DNA from: Limnohabitans kasalickyi
Lineage (GTDB): Bacteria; Pseudomonadota; Gammaproteobacteria; Burkholderiales; Burkholderiaceae_C
DNA: 64,000 nucleotides
Assembly (NCBI GenBank): GCA_965234325.1
Contig: OZ248415.1
Location: forward strand, 62,001 to 126,000
Direction: 5' to 3'
Shown piece by piece: positions 22,428 to 32,158 of this stretch. Each line of letters begins with the position of its first letter. Position 1 is the first letter of the stretch. A program made the translations under genes and the position numbers. The notes below the pieces were generated by a model that saw only the letters and a program-made list of their open reading frames with translations, was not told the origin of the DNA and did not search any database.

Positions 22428-25400
22428 TTAACTGGCGCGACTTGATGGGCCGTAGCCGCCACCGCCTGGGGTTTGAATTTCAAACACATCGCCTTCGTTC
22501 ATTTCGGCTTGGGCAATGTGGGTGAGTTCTTCGACACGGCCATCGCGTCGGTACACGCGGTTCACGCCCACGCCACCGTCTTGTCCACCGGCCATGCCAA
22601 AGGCGGGAAAGATGCGGCCATTCGACAAAATGCTCGCGGTCATGGGCGTTAAAAATTCGATGCGACGCACACCGCCATCACCCCCGCGCCACTGTCCATT
22701 GCCGCCCGAGTGGGTGCGAATTTCGTAGCTTTGCAGTCGCACAGGAAAGCGGAATTCCAAAATTTCAGGGTCGGTCAAACGCGAGTTGGTCATGTGCGTT
22801 TGCACCACGCTTGTGCCCGCAAAGCCTTGACCTGCGCCACTCCCGCCCGAAATGGTTTCGTAGTACTGGTAGGTGGCATTGCCAAAGGTGAAGTTGTTCA
22901 TGGTGGGCTGACTGCCGGCCATGACCCCCAAGGCACCGTACAAGGCATTGGTGATGCAGCTCGATGTCTCGACGTTGCCCGCCACCACAGACGCAGGCGC
23001 GTTGGGGTTGAGCATGGAGCCTGCTGGGATGATGACGTGCAAGGGCTTCAAACAACCCGCATTCAAAGGAATGTCGTCATCCACCAAGGTGCGGAACACA
23101 TACAGCACAGCGGCCATGCACACGGCTTTGGGTGCGTTGAAGTTGTTGCGTTGTTGCTCGGAGGTGCCGGTGAAATCAATCACGGCACTGCGCGCTTGGG
23201 CATCGACACGAATGGCGACGTTGATGTGTGCACCGTTGTCCAAGTTGAGCGTGAAGGCGCCGTCTTTCAAGCGTGTGATCACGCGGCGCACCGACTCTTC
23301 GGCGTTGTCTTGCACGTGCTGCATGTAGGCCTGCACCACGTTCAAACCAAACTGCGCAACCATCTTGTGCAACTCTTGCACGCCGCGTTCGTTGGCCGCG
23401 ATTTGTGCTTTCAAATCGGCCATGTTTTGCGCGGGGTTGCGGCTGGGGTGTGCGCCACTTTGCAGCAAGGCCAGCATCTCGGCTTCGCGCAGCACGCCGT
23501 GTTCGACCAGCAGCACGTTGTGAATTTGCACGCCTTCTTCGTCGATGGTGGTCGAGAAGGGCGGCATGGACCCTGGGGTGATGCCGCCAATGTCCGCATG
23601 GTGGCCGCGTGAGCCGACAAAGAAATCGGGCTGCGTGGAACCATCCAAATAGACGGGTGTGATGACCGTGATGTCGGGCAGGTGGGTGCCGCCGTGGTAG
23701 GGGTCGTTCAAGACGTACACCTGACCGGGTTGCATGCGGCCCGCGTTTTCTTGAATCACGGTTTTGATGCTTTCGCCCATAGAGCCCAAGTGCACCGGCA
23801 TGTGTGGCGCGTTGGCAATCAAGTTGCCTTGCGCGTCAAACAGGGCGCATGAGAAATCTAAGCGCTCTTTGATGTTCACGGAATGGGCGGTGTTTTGCAG
23901 CTGCAAACCCATTTGTTCCGCAATGTTCATGAACAGGTTGTTGAACACCTCCAGCAACACGGGGTCGGCGTGTGTGCCTGCTGCGTAGCGCACTTGGCGT
24001 GCCTCGCGGCGCTCCAGCACCAAGTGGTCCAGGGCTGTGAGGGTGGCTTGCCAGCCGGGTTCGATGACGGTGGTGGCATTTTTTTCGGCCACGATGGCTG
24101 GTCCCGTGATGACGTCACCGGCGCGCAAGTCTTCACGCACCACCAAGGAGGCTGCGTGCCATTGACCTTCGGCAAAGAACTTCACGGTGTCACGCACCGG
24201 CACCTCACGCGCGGGGTGTAAGGCCAAGATGGCTTCGTTGGCCGCTTCGCCTGGCAGCAGCACCTCTACAGAGACGGCCTCCACGATCAAGGGCTTGCCG
24301 GTCATCAAAAAGGCGAAGCGTTGGCGGTAAGCTTGTTCAAAAGCCGCAGTGATGTGGGTCAGGTCACCCATCGGAACCACCAAGGACGCATCGCTGCCTT
24401 GGTAGCGAACGTGCACGCGTTGGTGTGTGATGAGTTCGCGCTCGGACACCTGCTGTCGTGTGAGTTCATGCTGCGCAGTTTGCGTGAGGGCGTGCATGGC
24501 TTGTTGCAAAGTGGGCATCGCTTGCAGGGTCAGTGGCAATTCGATGGCTTGCTCGCGAATCACGTTTTGATCGGCCAAGCCCATGCCGTAGGCCGACAGC
24601 ACGCCGGCCAAAGGATGAACCAACACGCGTGTCATGCCCAAGGCATCGGCCACCAAGCACGCATGTTGACCGCCTGCACCGCCAAAGCATTGCAGGGTGT
24701 AGCGGGTGACGTCGTAGCCTCGTGCCACAGAGATTTTTTTGATCGCGTTGGCCATTTGCTGCACAGCAATTTGCACAAAGCCTTCTGCAATTTCTTCGCA
24801 GGGGCGCTGCATGCTTTGTGCCAGCGCTTGAAACTGCTCGGCGACCACGTGATGGTTCAAGGGCTCGTTGGCTTGGGGTCCAAAGACGCTGGGGAAGTAA
24901 GCGGGTTGAATTTTGCCCAGCATCACATTGGCATCGGTGACGGTCAGCGGGCCACCGCGGCGGTAGCTGGCAGGGCCTGGGTTGGCCCCTGCGCTTTGTG
25001 GGCCGACGCGCAGACGTGCGCCGTCAAACGCCAACACCGACCCACCGCCTGCGGCGACGGTGTGAATGCTCATCATGGGCGCACGCATGCGCACACCCGC
25101 CACTTGGGTTTCAAACTCGCGCTCAAATTCGCCAGCGAAATGCGACACATCGGTGGAGGTGCCGCCCATGTCAAAGCCGATCACCTTGACGTCTGCGGGA
25201 GCTGCCTTGGTCTGGCTGGCTTCGTGGGCAAAAGCCAGTTGTGCGGTGCGGGCCATGCCCACAATGCCACCTGCTGGGCCAGACAAGATAGCGTCTTTGC
25301 CTTGGAAGGCGTGCGCATCAGTCAAGCCGCCGGAAGACTGCATGAAGAACAAAGGCACACCGGGCATTTGGCTGGACACCTGATCGACATAGCGCCTGAG

Positions 25401-26072
25401 GATGGGCGACAAATACGCATCGACCACCGTGGTGTCGCCACGGCTGACAAATTTCATCAGCGGGCTGGTGCCGTGTGAGGTGCTGATTTGGGTGAACCCG
25501 ATGTCTTGGGCCAACTGCTGGGCCATTTGCTCGTGGGCGGTGTAGCGGTAGCCATGCATGAACACAATCGCCACGCTGCGGAAGCCGCGTGCGTAGGCGT
25601 CGCTCAGGGCGGTCCGCAGATGGATTGGGTCCAAGGCTTCAACCACTTCGCCGTGCGCGCCCATGCGTTCTTGCGCTTCAATGACGTCTTGGTAAAGCAG
25701 TTCGGGCAACACAATGTGTCGGTCAAACAAACGCGGGCGGTTTTGGTAGGCAATGCGCAGGGCATCGAGAAAGCCGCGTGTGGTGACCAACAAGGTGGGT
25801 TCACCTTTGCGTTCCAACAAAGCGTTGGTCGCCACGGTAGTGCCCATCTTCACGCAGGCCACCAAATCGGGCGTGAGCGGCGCATCTTTGGCAAGACCTA
25901 GCAAGTGGCGCATGCCTGCCACGGCCGCGTCGTTGTATTGCTCGGGGTTTTCTGACAACAGTTTGTGGGTGACCAAGCGGCCATCGGGTCGCTTGCCCAC
26001 GATGTCGGTGAAGGTGCCGCCTCGGTCGATCCAAAATTGCCAGCGGGAGAGGGGGGTGTTGGAGGTGTTCAT
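22428..26072 (-). CDS. 5-oxoprolinase / hydantoinase HyuA-HyuB fusion
   Basis: A 1214-residue ATP-dependent amidohydrolase, the full length of bacterial 5-oxoprolinases. The N-terminal half is HyuA-like with the actin-like phosphate loops WIDRGGTFTDIVG and VIGFDMGGTSTDV, then GAGGQHACLVADALG. The C-terminal half is HyuB-like (MGLQLQNTAHSVNIKERLDFSCALFDAQGNLIANAPHMPVHLGSM, NDPYHGGTHLPDITV, GGSGAGQGFAGTSVVQTHMTNSR, GGGGYGP). It would open 5-oxoproline or a related lactam/hydantoin. I chose the ATG at 26072 because it begins directly before the conserved RGGTFTD block; the frame open to 26162 overlaps the regulator gene. Confidence 0.92.
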   Translation of the reverse strand: MNTSNTPLSRWQFWIDRGGTFTDIVGKRPDGRLVTHKLLSENPEQYNDAAVAGMRHLLGLAKDAPLTPDLVACVKMGTTVATNALLERKGEPTLLVTTRGFLDALRIAYQNRPRLFDRHIVLPELLYQDVIEAQERMGAHGEVVEALDPIHLRTALSDAYARGFRSVAIVFMHGYRYTAHEQMAQQLAQDIGFTQISTSHGTSPLMKFVSRGDTTVVDAYLSPILRRYVDQVSSQMPGVPLFFMQSSGGLTDAHAFQGKDAILSGPAGGIVGMARTAQLAFAHEASQTKAAPADVKVIGFDMGGTSTDVSHFAGEFEREFETQVAGVRMRAPMMSIHTVAAGGGSVLAFDGARLRVGPQSAGANPGPASYRRGGPLTVTDANVMLGKIQPAYFPSVFGPQANEPLNHHVVAEQFQALAQSMQRPCEEIAEGFVQIAVQQMANAIKKISVARGYDVTRYTLQCFGGAGGQHACLVADALGMTRVLVHPLAGVLSAYGMGLADQNVIREQAIELPLTLQAMPTLQQAMHALTQTAQHELTRQQVSERELITHQRVHVRYQGSDASLVVPMGDLTHITAAFEQAYRQRFAFLMTGKPLIVEAVSVEVLLPGEAANEAILALHPAREVPVRDTVKFFAEGQWHAASLVVREDLRAGDVITGPAIVAEKNATTVIEPGWQATLTALDHLVLERREARQVRYAAGTHADPVLLEVFNNLFMNIAEQMGLQLQNTAHSVNIKERLDFSCALFDAQGNLIANAPHMPVHLGSMGESIKTVIQENAGRMQPGQVYVLNDPYHGGTHLPDITVITPVYLDGSTQPDFFVGSRGHHADIGGITPGSMPPFSTTIDEEGVQIHNVLLVEHGVLREAEMLALLQSGAHPSRNPAQNMADLKAQIAANERGVQELHKMVAQFGLNVVQAYMQHVQDNAEESVRRVITRLKDGAFTLNLDNGAHINVAIRVDAQARSAVIDFTGTSEQQRNNFNAPKAVCMAAVLYVFRTLVDDDIPLNAGCLKPLHVIIPAGSMLNPNAPASVVAGNVETSSCITNALYGALGVMAGSQPTMNNFTFGNATYQYYETISGGSGAGQGFAGTSVVQTHMTNSRLTDPEILEFRFPVRLQSYEIRTHSGGNGQWRGGDGGVRRIEFLTPMTASILSNGRIFPAFGMAGGQDGGVGVNRVYRRDGRVEELTHIAQAEMNEGDVFEIQTPGGGGYGPSSRAS

Positions 26073-26085
26073 CGTCAAAACAATC

Positions 26086-26619
26086 TCAAAGGGATGCCGC
26101 AGCACGGGCGGCTTGGTCATACATGCCAGATAAAACGCGGAGCAAGCGCCCCAAGTCGCCAATGTCTTTGTTCAAGGCATCGTCGGCTTTGAGCACTTGA
26201 ATCAAACAGTTTTCACGCACAGCGCGGTAGCGCTGAACATAGTCCTTACCGAGTGGCGTCGCGGCATAGGTCACTTCTTTGCCCTTTTTCTGGGCTGCGA
26301 CCACGCCGAGCGCCACGAGTTTTTTTAGCGCGTAGTTGATCAAGTGGGTGTCTTCCACATTCATGATGAAACAAATGTCAGACAGACGTTTGTCACGCGC
26401 ACGGTGGGTGACATGGTGCAGGATGAGCACGTCAAGCGGTGTCAAATCTTTCAAGCCCGCAGCACTCATGCAGTGCACGATCCAGCGTTCAAACGCATTG
26501 CCCGCCACGATCAAACCAAATTCAAACTCGCTCATTTCCGCGCTTTGCGGGGACACCAGATGTGCCGATGACACGATGGGCGGTGCTTTGGCGGTGGGAG
26601 AGGTGGGTTTTTTGAGCAT
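26086..26619 (-). CDS. MarR-like winged-helix regulator
   Basis: A 177-residue protein with a winged HTH core (LTPLDVLILHHVTHRARDKRLSDICFIMNVEDTHLINYALKKLVALGVVAAQKKGKEVTYAATPLGKDYVQRYR, about 60-130). The family is often found beside hydantoinase or TRAP genes in betaproteobacteria. Its stop lies 13 bases before the oxoprolinase start, so they may be cotranscribed. It diverges from a TRAP transporter operon across a 145-base region with a perfect operator-like palindrome 23 bases before its start. This suggests it represses both itself and the transporter. Confidence 0.82.
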   Translation of the reverse strand: MLKKPTSPTAKAPPIVSSAHLVSPQSAEMSEFEFGLIVAGNAFERWIVHCMSAAGLKDLTPLDVLILHHVTHRARDKRLSDICFIMNVEDTHLINYALKKLVALGVVAAQKKGKEVTYAATPLGKDYVQRYRAVRENCLIQVLKADDALNKDIGDLGRLLRVLSGMYDQAARAAASL

Positions 26620-26641
26620 GATTTATTGTAGAAATTTAATC

Positions 26642-26663
26642 AACAAATTGTTGACAATTTGTT
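26642..26663. promoter_or_regulatory. Palindromic operator of the MarR-like regulator / TRAP operon
   Basis: AACAAATTGT (26642-26651), TG, ACAATTTGTT (26654-26663): a perfect palindrome of 10-bp arms and 2-base centre, the size and symmetry expected for a MarR dimer site. Confidence 0.75.
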
Positions 26664-26764
26664 AGCAACAAGGGAAAGTCCTAGGCGTGAGGCAGGTATG
26701 CCAATGGCTATAGTCTGTTCATCCACATCGTGCTTGTATTTCGTCATTGATCAGGAGTTTTTTC

Positions 26765-27766
26765 ATGCAACGTCGTCATTTCCCTTTTGCTGCCATCGCT
26801 CTTAGCCTCTGTGCCGGTACGGCATTCGCGCAAACCAAATGGGACTTGCCTGCGGCGTACCCCGCGACCAACTTTCATTCCGAAAACTTGATTCAATTTG
26901 CCAAAGATGTAGAGGCTTCGACGGCAGGGAAATTGAAAATCTCGGTCCACGCCAATGCTTCGTTGTTCAAAGCGAATGAAATCAAACGCGCCGTGCAGGG
27001 CGGGCAAGCGCAGATTGGCGAGGTGTTGCTGGTCAACTTCGAAAACGAAAACCCAATTTTTGGCACCGATGGCATCCCCTTCTTGGCCACCAGCTACGCG
27101 GATTCCAAGCGCTTGTATGACGCGCAAAAGCCCGTGCTCGAAAAGCTACTCGCGGGTCAAGGCATGAAGCTGTTGTATGCCGTGGCGTGGCCTTCACAAG
27201 GCATCTTCACTAAGAAAGAGATCAACTCTGTGGCCGATTTGCGTGGCATCAAGTGGCGTGCTTACAGCCCTGCCACCGGCAAGATTGCAGAGCTCATTGG
27301 TGCGCAACCCGTCACCATTCAAGCGGCAGAACTCTCACAGGCTTTGGCTACGGGTGTGATCGAGAGCTACATGAGCTCAGGCTCGACCGGTTACGACACC
27401 AAAACCTACGAGAGCTTGAAATACTTCTACGACACCCAAGCTTGGTTGCCCAAGAACGCGGTGATCGTCAACAAAAAAGCGTTTGATGCACTCGATCCCA
27501 CGACCCAAGCCGCGCTGACCAAGTCGGCTGCGGAAGCCGAGACACGTGGTTGGAAAGTCAGTGCAGAAAAAGATGTTTTTTATAAAAAAGCATTGGCTGA
27601 AAAAGGCATGAAAGTGCTCACCCCTTCGCCTAAGCTGATGCAAGACATGAAGCAGGTGGGCGGCATCATGTTGTCGGATTGGCAAAAACGCGCAGGCCCT
27701 GACGGTGAAGCCATCATTGCGGCCTATGCCCAATCAGACAAAGCGGCCAGCAAAGCTAAGAAGTGA
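26765..27766 (+). CDS. TRAP transporter periplasmic substrate-binding protein (DctP family)
   Basis: A 333-residue protein with signal peptide (MQRRHFPFAAIALSLCAGTAFA|Q). The mature part shows the DctP fold: TKWDLPAAYPATNFHSENLIQFAKDVE, KANEIKRAVQGGQAQIGEVLL, then the signature around LRGIKWRAYSPATGKIAELIGAQPVTIQAAELSQALATGVIESYM. It binds a carboxylate-type solute for the membrane subunits encoded next. ATG at 26765 has AGGAG upstream. The stop overlaps the next start (TGATG). The neighbouring oxoprolinase suggests 5-oxoproline or a related acid, which is inference. Confidence 0.92.
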   Translation: MQRRHFPFAAIALSLCAGTAFAQTKWDLPAAYPATNFHSENLIQFAKDVEASTAGKLKISVHANASLFKANEIKRAVQGGQAQIGEVLLVNFENENPIFGTDGIPFLATSYADSKRLYDAQKPVLEKLLAGQGMKLLYAVAWPSQGIFTKKEINSVADLRGIKWRAYSPATGKIAELIGAQPVTIQAAELSQALATGVIESYMSSGSTGYDTKTYESLKYFYDTQAWLPKNAVIVNKKAFDALDPTTQAALTKSAAEAETRGWKVSAEKDVFYKKALAEKGMKVLTPSPKLMQDMKQVGGIMLSDWQKRAGPDGEAIIAAYAQSDKAASKAKK

Positions 27767-28299
27767 TGCGTCGCTTTTTAGATCGGCTGTATCTGGCTGC
27801 GGGCGCCGTGGGCGCCTTGTTCATTTTGGCGATTTGTGTGCTGATGATTGGCCAAAGTGTGCTGCGCGAGCTGGGCATTCGCACCGGTGCGGTCAACGAC
27901 GTGGTGTCGTGGTGTTGCGCTGCAGCTGCGTTTTTCAGCATGTCGCACGCTTTCAAACACGGTGACTTTGTGCGCGTCACCTTGTTGCTTGAAGCTGTCT
28001 CGCCCGTTTGGCGCAGGCGGCTTGAAATTGCGGCATTGCTGATAGGGTCTTGTGCGGTGGGCTACTTGGCTTGGTGGGCTTGCAAGTTCACGTATGAGAG
28101 CTGGGAGTTCAACGATGTCGCCCAAGGTTTGTTGCCCATGCCCATGTGGATTCCGCAACTGAGTTTTGCCATCGGCTCGGTGTTGTTGTGGGTGGCTGTT
28201 GTCGACGAGTTGGTCTTGGTGATGCAAGGTCAAACGCCAACTTATGTGCGCTTGGTGCAAGAGCGACACGCGCGCGGCGATTTTTCTTCGGACGTTTGA
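27766..28299 (+). CDS. TRAP transporter small permease (DctQ family)
   Basis: A 177-residue membrane protein with four predicted helices (GAVGALFILAICVLMIGQSVLREL, VVSWCCAAAAFFSMSHAF, ALLIGSCAVGYLAWWACKF, LSFAIGSVLLWVAVVDELVLV), the layout of DctQ subunits. It is translationally coupled to the binding-protein gene. A GTG at 27763 is an alternative start. Confidence 0.9.
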   Translation: MRRFLDRLYLAAGAVGALFILAICVLMIGQSVLRELGIRTGAVNDVVSWCCAAAAFFSMSHAFKHGDFVRVTLLLEAVSPVWRRRLEIAALLIGSCAVGYLAWWACKFTYESWEFNDVAQGLLPMPMWIPQLSFAIGSVLLWVAVVDELVLVMQGQTPTYVRLVQERHARGDFSSDV

Positions 28300-28322
28300 G
28301 TCCACTGATTGAACAGGTTCCC

Positions 28323-29633
28323 ATGGACATTCTTCTCGTAGGCGGCTTGCTGCTGGTCATCATGATGGTGCTGCTGTCAGGTGGCGTGTGGATTGCGATG
28401 ACGCTGGCCATTTGCGGTTGGGTCGGGCAAGCGTTTTTTACCGACACGCAACCCGGTAAGAACCTGTTCAGTGCGTTTTGGGAAAGCAACGCCAGCTGGG
28501 AACTTGCGGCGTTGCCGCTGTTCATTTGGATGGGCGAAATTTTGTTTCGCACCAAACTCAGCGAAGAAATGTTTGAAGGCTTGCGCCCTTGGCTCAACCG
28601 CGTGCCAGGCCGACTGATGCACACCACCATTTTGGGGTGCGGCATTTTTGGTTCAGTATCGGGTTCATCCGCTGCCACCTGCGCCACCATCAGCAAAGTG
28701 GCGTTGCCTGAGTTGCTCAAGCGTGGCTACAGTGAAAAACTGGCGTTGGGTTCGTTGGCCACTGCGGGCACATTGGGCATTTTGATTCCGCCCTCCATCA
28801 CCATGGTGGTGTATGCGGTGGCGGCCGATGCCTCCATCATCCGTATTTTTTTGGCGGGCTTTTTACCCGGCATTTTGCTGATGATGCTGTTCAGCGGTTA
28901 CATCATGTGGTGGAGTTTGCGCCACCCCGACCAAGTGCCTGCCGCCGATCCGCCCACGACGTTCATTGAAAAAATCAAACTCTCGCGCAGCCTCATTCCG
29001 TGTGCTGCTTTGATTGTGTTTGTGTGCTGGGTGTTGATTGCAGGCTATGCCACGGCCACAGAATGTGCTGCTTACGGCGTGGTGGGCGCTTTGGCTTTGG
29101 CTGGGTGGAGTCGCAGCCTGACCTGGTCTAACTTCTGGGAGGGCTTGATGGGCACCACGCGTTCAAGTTGCATGATCATGTTCATCTTGGCGGGCGCTGC
29201 CTTTTTGACCAAAACCATGGCCTTTACAGGCATCCCCCGCGAATTGGCAGAGTGGGTTAACGCCATGCACTTGTCACCTCTGGCATTGATTGGGGTGTTG
29301 ACCGTGGTGTACCTGATTTTGGGGACCGCACTGGACGGCATCAGCATGATTGTGCTGACCAGCGCCGTGGTGTTGCCCATGATTCAAAAGGCCGGGTTCG
29401 ATTTGATTTGGTTTGGCATCTTCATCATTTTGTTGGTGGAAATTGCTGAGGTTACGCCGCCCGTTGGGTTTAATTTGTTCGTGTTGCAAAACATGACGGG
29501 CAAAGACAGCAACACCATTGCTCGCGCAGCCATGCCGTTCTTTGCGTGTCTGGTGGTGTGCATCGTGCTGGTCACTGTGTTTCCACAAATCGTCACCATC
29601 CTGCCCGACATGGTGATGGGCGTTGATCAGTAA
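28323..29633 (+). CDS. TRAP transporter large permease (DctM family)
   Basis: A 436-residue inner-membrane protein with about 12 hydrophobic helices that moves the solute using the sodium or proton gradient. Family features: ALPLFIWMGEILFRTKLSEEMFEGLRPWL, GCGIFGSVSGSSAATCATISKVALPEL, LATAGTLGILIPPSITMVVYAV, and VAEITPPVGFNLF-like AEVTPPVGFNLFVLQ near the end. The start at 28323 lies 23 bases after the small-permease stop; the in-frame extension from 28146 is a shadow of that gene. Confidence 0.93.
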   Translation: MDILLVGGLLLVIMMVLLSGGVWIAMTLAICGWVGQAFFTDTQPGKNLFSAFWESNASWELAALPLFIWMGEILFRTKLSEEMFEGLRPWLNRVPGRLMHTTILGCGIFGSVSGSSAATCATISKVALPELLKRGYSEKLALGSLATAGTLGILIPPSITMVVYAVAADASIIRIFLAGFLPGILLMMLFSGYIMWWSLRHPDQVPAADPPTTFIEKIKLSRSLIPCAALIVFVCWVLIAGYATATECAAYGVVGALALAGWSRSLTWSNFWEGLMGTTRSSCMIMFILAGAAFLTKTMAFTGIPRELAEWVNAMHLSPLALIGVLTVVYLILGTALDGISMIVLTSAVVLPMIQKAGFDLIWFGIFIILLVEIAEVTPPVGFNLFVLQNMTGKDSNTIARAAMPFFACLVVCIVLVTVFPQIVTILPDMVMGVDQ

Positions 29634-29669
29634 ATACTTGCGCACAGAGGCGTTTGTTGAGCGCTGGAT

Positions 29670-30923
29670 TTAAGCGCTGTAAGCCAAGCCTGAGGCCACG
29701 CCGCCAAACAAGTCGCCCTCGACCATCGCGACCTTGGGAAATGCGTTTTGCAAAACGCGTTGAAACGGACGCAGGGCTGATGAGCCGCCGGTCAGATAGA
29801 TCGCATCAATGCCCGTGTGTGTCAGGCCCGCCGCTTTGACGCAATCTTGCGCACAAGTCACGGTGCTTTGCAGCAAGGCATCCAAGTTGTTTTGCATGTG
29901 AGAGGCATCGAGCGGGGCGCTCAAGTGGGCTTCTAGGCAAGACAGATCCACCGAGGTGTTGTCGTCGGTCATGGAGCAGCGAATTTTGGCTTGCTCTACC
30001 TCGTGGGCGATGTGGTGCCCGTGGCGTTCTGTCAGCACGCACATCAAGCGCTCATGCAAACGTGGGTCGTTGTAGTTGGTGCGCAGGGCTTTGGCTTGGT
30101 TGATGGCGCGGGGCTGGTACAGCCAGTTGATCAAGTGCCACGTGGACAAATCAAAAAACAAGTTGCTGGGTACCATGCGCTCTTGTGGGCCGAGGTGGCG
30201 GTAGCCCAACAGCGGCATCACGTTTTCTAGGCTGAGCTTTTGGTCAAAGTCGGTCCCGCCAATGTGCACGCCGGTGGTGGCCAAAATGTCTTGGGCGCGG
30301 TCGGAGCGTGCAATGCGGTCTGGCCCCAAACGCACCACGGTGAAGTCCGAGGTGCCGCCGCCTAAGTCGACCACCAGCACGGTGCTCTCGCGGGTGAGGC
30401 GGCGTTCGTAGTCCAGCGCGGCGGCGATGGGCTCGAGTTGGAACGACACCTCGTCAAAGCCCACGGCTTGCGCGGCTTCGCGCAGCGATTGTTCGGCTTG
30501 CGCGTCACGCCCCGCATCGTCGTCCACAAAGTGAACGGGCCGGCCCATGACCACGCGTTGGGGCGCGAAGCCCAGCGTGTGTGTGGCGCGGTCGCGCAGG
30601 GTGGCGAGGAAGGTGGCCACGATGTCTTGAAAGCTCACTTGGGTGTTGTGGATGAGGGTGGTCTCCATCAACAACGGGCTGCCCAGCAGGCTTTTGAGCG
30701 AGCGCATCAAGCGGCCCTCTGTGCCTTCGAGGTACAGGGCAATGGCTTCGCGGCCAAAGTGGGTGGTGCCGTCTTCGGCGTTGTAAAACACCGCAGTGGG
30801 CATGGCCAAAGCGTCGCCTTCTAAGGGGATGAGGCGTGCAGTGCCTTGAGGGCTGGCCCACGACACGGCCGAGTTGGACGTGCCAAAGTCAATGCCGAGG
30901 GTGCCTTGGCGGGAAGTGGTCAT
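29670..30923 (-). CDS. yegD: Hsp70-family protein, YegD-like
   Basis: A 417-residue actin-like ATPase with phosphate 1 motif GIDFGTSNSAVSW, phosphate 2 LVVDLGGGTSDFTVV, and adenosine motif YLTGGSSALRPFQRVL. It has only the nucleotide-binding half of Hsp70 and no substrate-binding domain, which is the YegD architecture. The client and partner are unknown. It is convergent with the TRAP operon and separated from queD by 98 bases containing A-rich sequence. Confidence 0.9.
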   Translation of the reverse strand: MTTSRQGTLGIDFGTSNSAVSWASPQGTARLIPLEGDALAMPTAVFYNAEDGTTHFGREAIALYLEGTEGRLMRSLKSLLGSPLLMETTLIHNTQVSFQDIVATFLATLRDRATHTLGFAPQRVVMGRPVHFVDDDAGRDAQAEQSLREAAQAVGFDEVSFQLEPIAAALDYERRLTRESTVLVVDLGGGTSDFTVVRLGPDRIARSDRAQDILATTGVHIGGTDFDQKLSLENVMPLLGYRHLGPQERMVPSNLFFDLSTWHLINWLYQPRAINQAKALRTNYNDPRLHERLMCVLTERHGHHIAHEVEQAKIRCSMTDDNTSVDLSCLEAHLSAPLDASHMQNNLDALLQSTVTCAQDCVKAAGLTHTGIDAIYLTGGSSALRPFQRVLQNAFPKVAMVEGDLFGGVASGLAYSA

Positions 30924-31021
30924 AACTTGAAAAGAAAAAGCTTGGGCCTAACCCGCTGCTTATGAGCGGCGTGAGCCAGACGTGGGGAAAAAAGAAAAAG
31001 GTAGGGCTTAGCCGCTGCCCG

Positions 31022-31390
31022 TCAGTCGCTCAGTTTGAGGCTGCACTTGTCGCCACTGGCGGGGCGCTCAATCGTGATGCAGGCCAAGTTGGGCAGGCTG
31101 TCTTTGAGTTGCTTGTGCAAGAAGAGGCACAAATTCTCTAAGGTGGCGGGGCCAATGCCTTCCACTTCATCGAGGAAGTGGTGGTCCAGCGTGAGGCGAG
31201 CTTTTTCGACCTCTTGGCGCAAAAAACCAAGGTCCATCATCATGCCGGACTCGGGGTCAGGCATGCCTGCAATCGTCACTTCAACGTGGTACGTGTGGCC
31301 GTGGATGCGCAAGCTGCCCTCGGCGTCGATTTTGCGACGCAGGGTGTGGGCGGCTTCAAAGTAAAAGCGTTGGCTGAGTTCAAATTTCAT
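31022..31390 (-). CDS. queD: 6-carboxytetrahydropterin synthase QueD
   Basis: A 122-residue enzyme of queuosine synthesis converting 7,8-dihydroneopterin triphosphate to 6-carboxytetrahydropterin. Zinc ligands are seen in FEAAHTLRR and HGHTYHVEV, and the catalytic/active-site pieces are MMMDLGFLRQEV, LDHHFLDEV and the Glu of TLENLCLFL. The start overlaps the queE stop by four bases. Confidence 0.93.
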   Translation of the reverse strand: MKFELSQRFYFEAAHTLRRKIDAEGSLRIHGHTYHVEVTIAGMPDPESGMMMDLGFLRQEVEKARLTLDHHFLDEVEGIGPATLENLCLFLHKQLKDSLPNLACITIERPASGDKCSLKLSD

Positions 31391-32022
31391 CGGATGCCGA
31401 TCAACTTATGGGTCTGCACGCTCAAGCGCCATTGCGGGTGGTTTTGGCAATAGGCGACGGCGTCAGCGGTGTTGGCTGCCGCGAGCGGGCCGTCCATGGG
31501 TTGGAGGTAAAAGTTTTCAAAATCTAGCGCGGCGAACTGCTCGGGCAGGGCGGTGGCTTGGGGGTAGACCAGCTTGAGTTCTTGGCCCGAGGTCACCAGT
31601 TGTTTGCTGCCCGCTTTTGGGCTGACGCACAACCAGTCAATGCCTGCGGGCGGTAGCACGGTGCCATTGGTTTCCACCGCGATGGTGAAGTGCCGTGCGT
31701 GCAAGGCGTCGACCAATGCGGTGTCGACTTGCAACAGGGGCTCGCCGCCGGTCAGCACCACAAAGCGGTGTTGGGTGTCGTGGGCGGGCCAAAAACTGAG
31801 GATGTTGTCGGCCAAGGCTTGGGCCGATTCAAACTTGCCACCTGCCGTGCCGTCGGTGCCCACAAAGTCGGTGTCGCAAAATTGGCACACGGCGCTGGCG
31901 CGGTCTTCTTCACGGCCGGTCCACAAATTGCAGCCCGCAAAACGGCAAAACACAGCGGGTTGCCCCGCGTTCGCCCCTTCGCCTTGCAAGGTGTAGAAGA
32001 TTTCTTTCACGCTGTATGTCAT
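31387..32022 (-). CDS. queE: 7-carboxy-7-deazaguanine synthase QueE (radical SAM)
   Basis: A 211-residue radical SAM enzyme, the step after QueD in 7-deazaguanine synthesis. The 4Fe-4S cluster cysteines are at AGCNLWTG and AVCQFCDTDF, the expanded Cx14Cx2C spacing seen in many QueE proteins. The glycine-rich VLTGGEPLLQ binds S-adenosylmethionine. MTYSVKEIFYTLQGEG is the usual start, so ATG 32022 is preferred to the longer frame. Confidence 0.93.
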   Translation of the reverse strand: MTYSVKEIFYTLQGEGANAGQPAVFCRFAGCNLWTGREEDRASAVCQFCDTDFVGTDGTAGGKFESAQALADNILSFWPAHDTQHRFVVLTGGEPLLQVDTALVDALHARHFTIAVETNGTVLPPAGIDWLCVSPKAGSKQLVTSGQELKLVYPQATALPEQFAALDFENFYLQPMDGPLAAANTADAVAYCQNHPQWRLSVQTHKLIGIR

Positions 32023-32158
32023 GCCGCTATTTTCGCAGCAAGTGGGGACGGTCTTGAAAGATGTCACCCGTGTACGTTGGCAGACAGGTTTTTCGGGCAC
32101 GATTGGGCGTTATGACATTCATTTCGTACTTACCTCTCATCCGTCAAAGGTCGCCCTT

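Noticed and set aside
24321..25478. A 385-codon plus-strand frame opposite the oxoprolinase
   Set aside because: The other strand encodes a complete conserved enzyme here; the antisense translation is His/Gln/Gly-rich noise common in high-GC genes.
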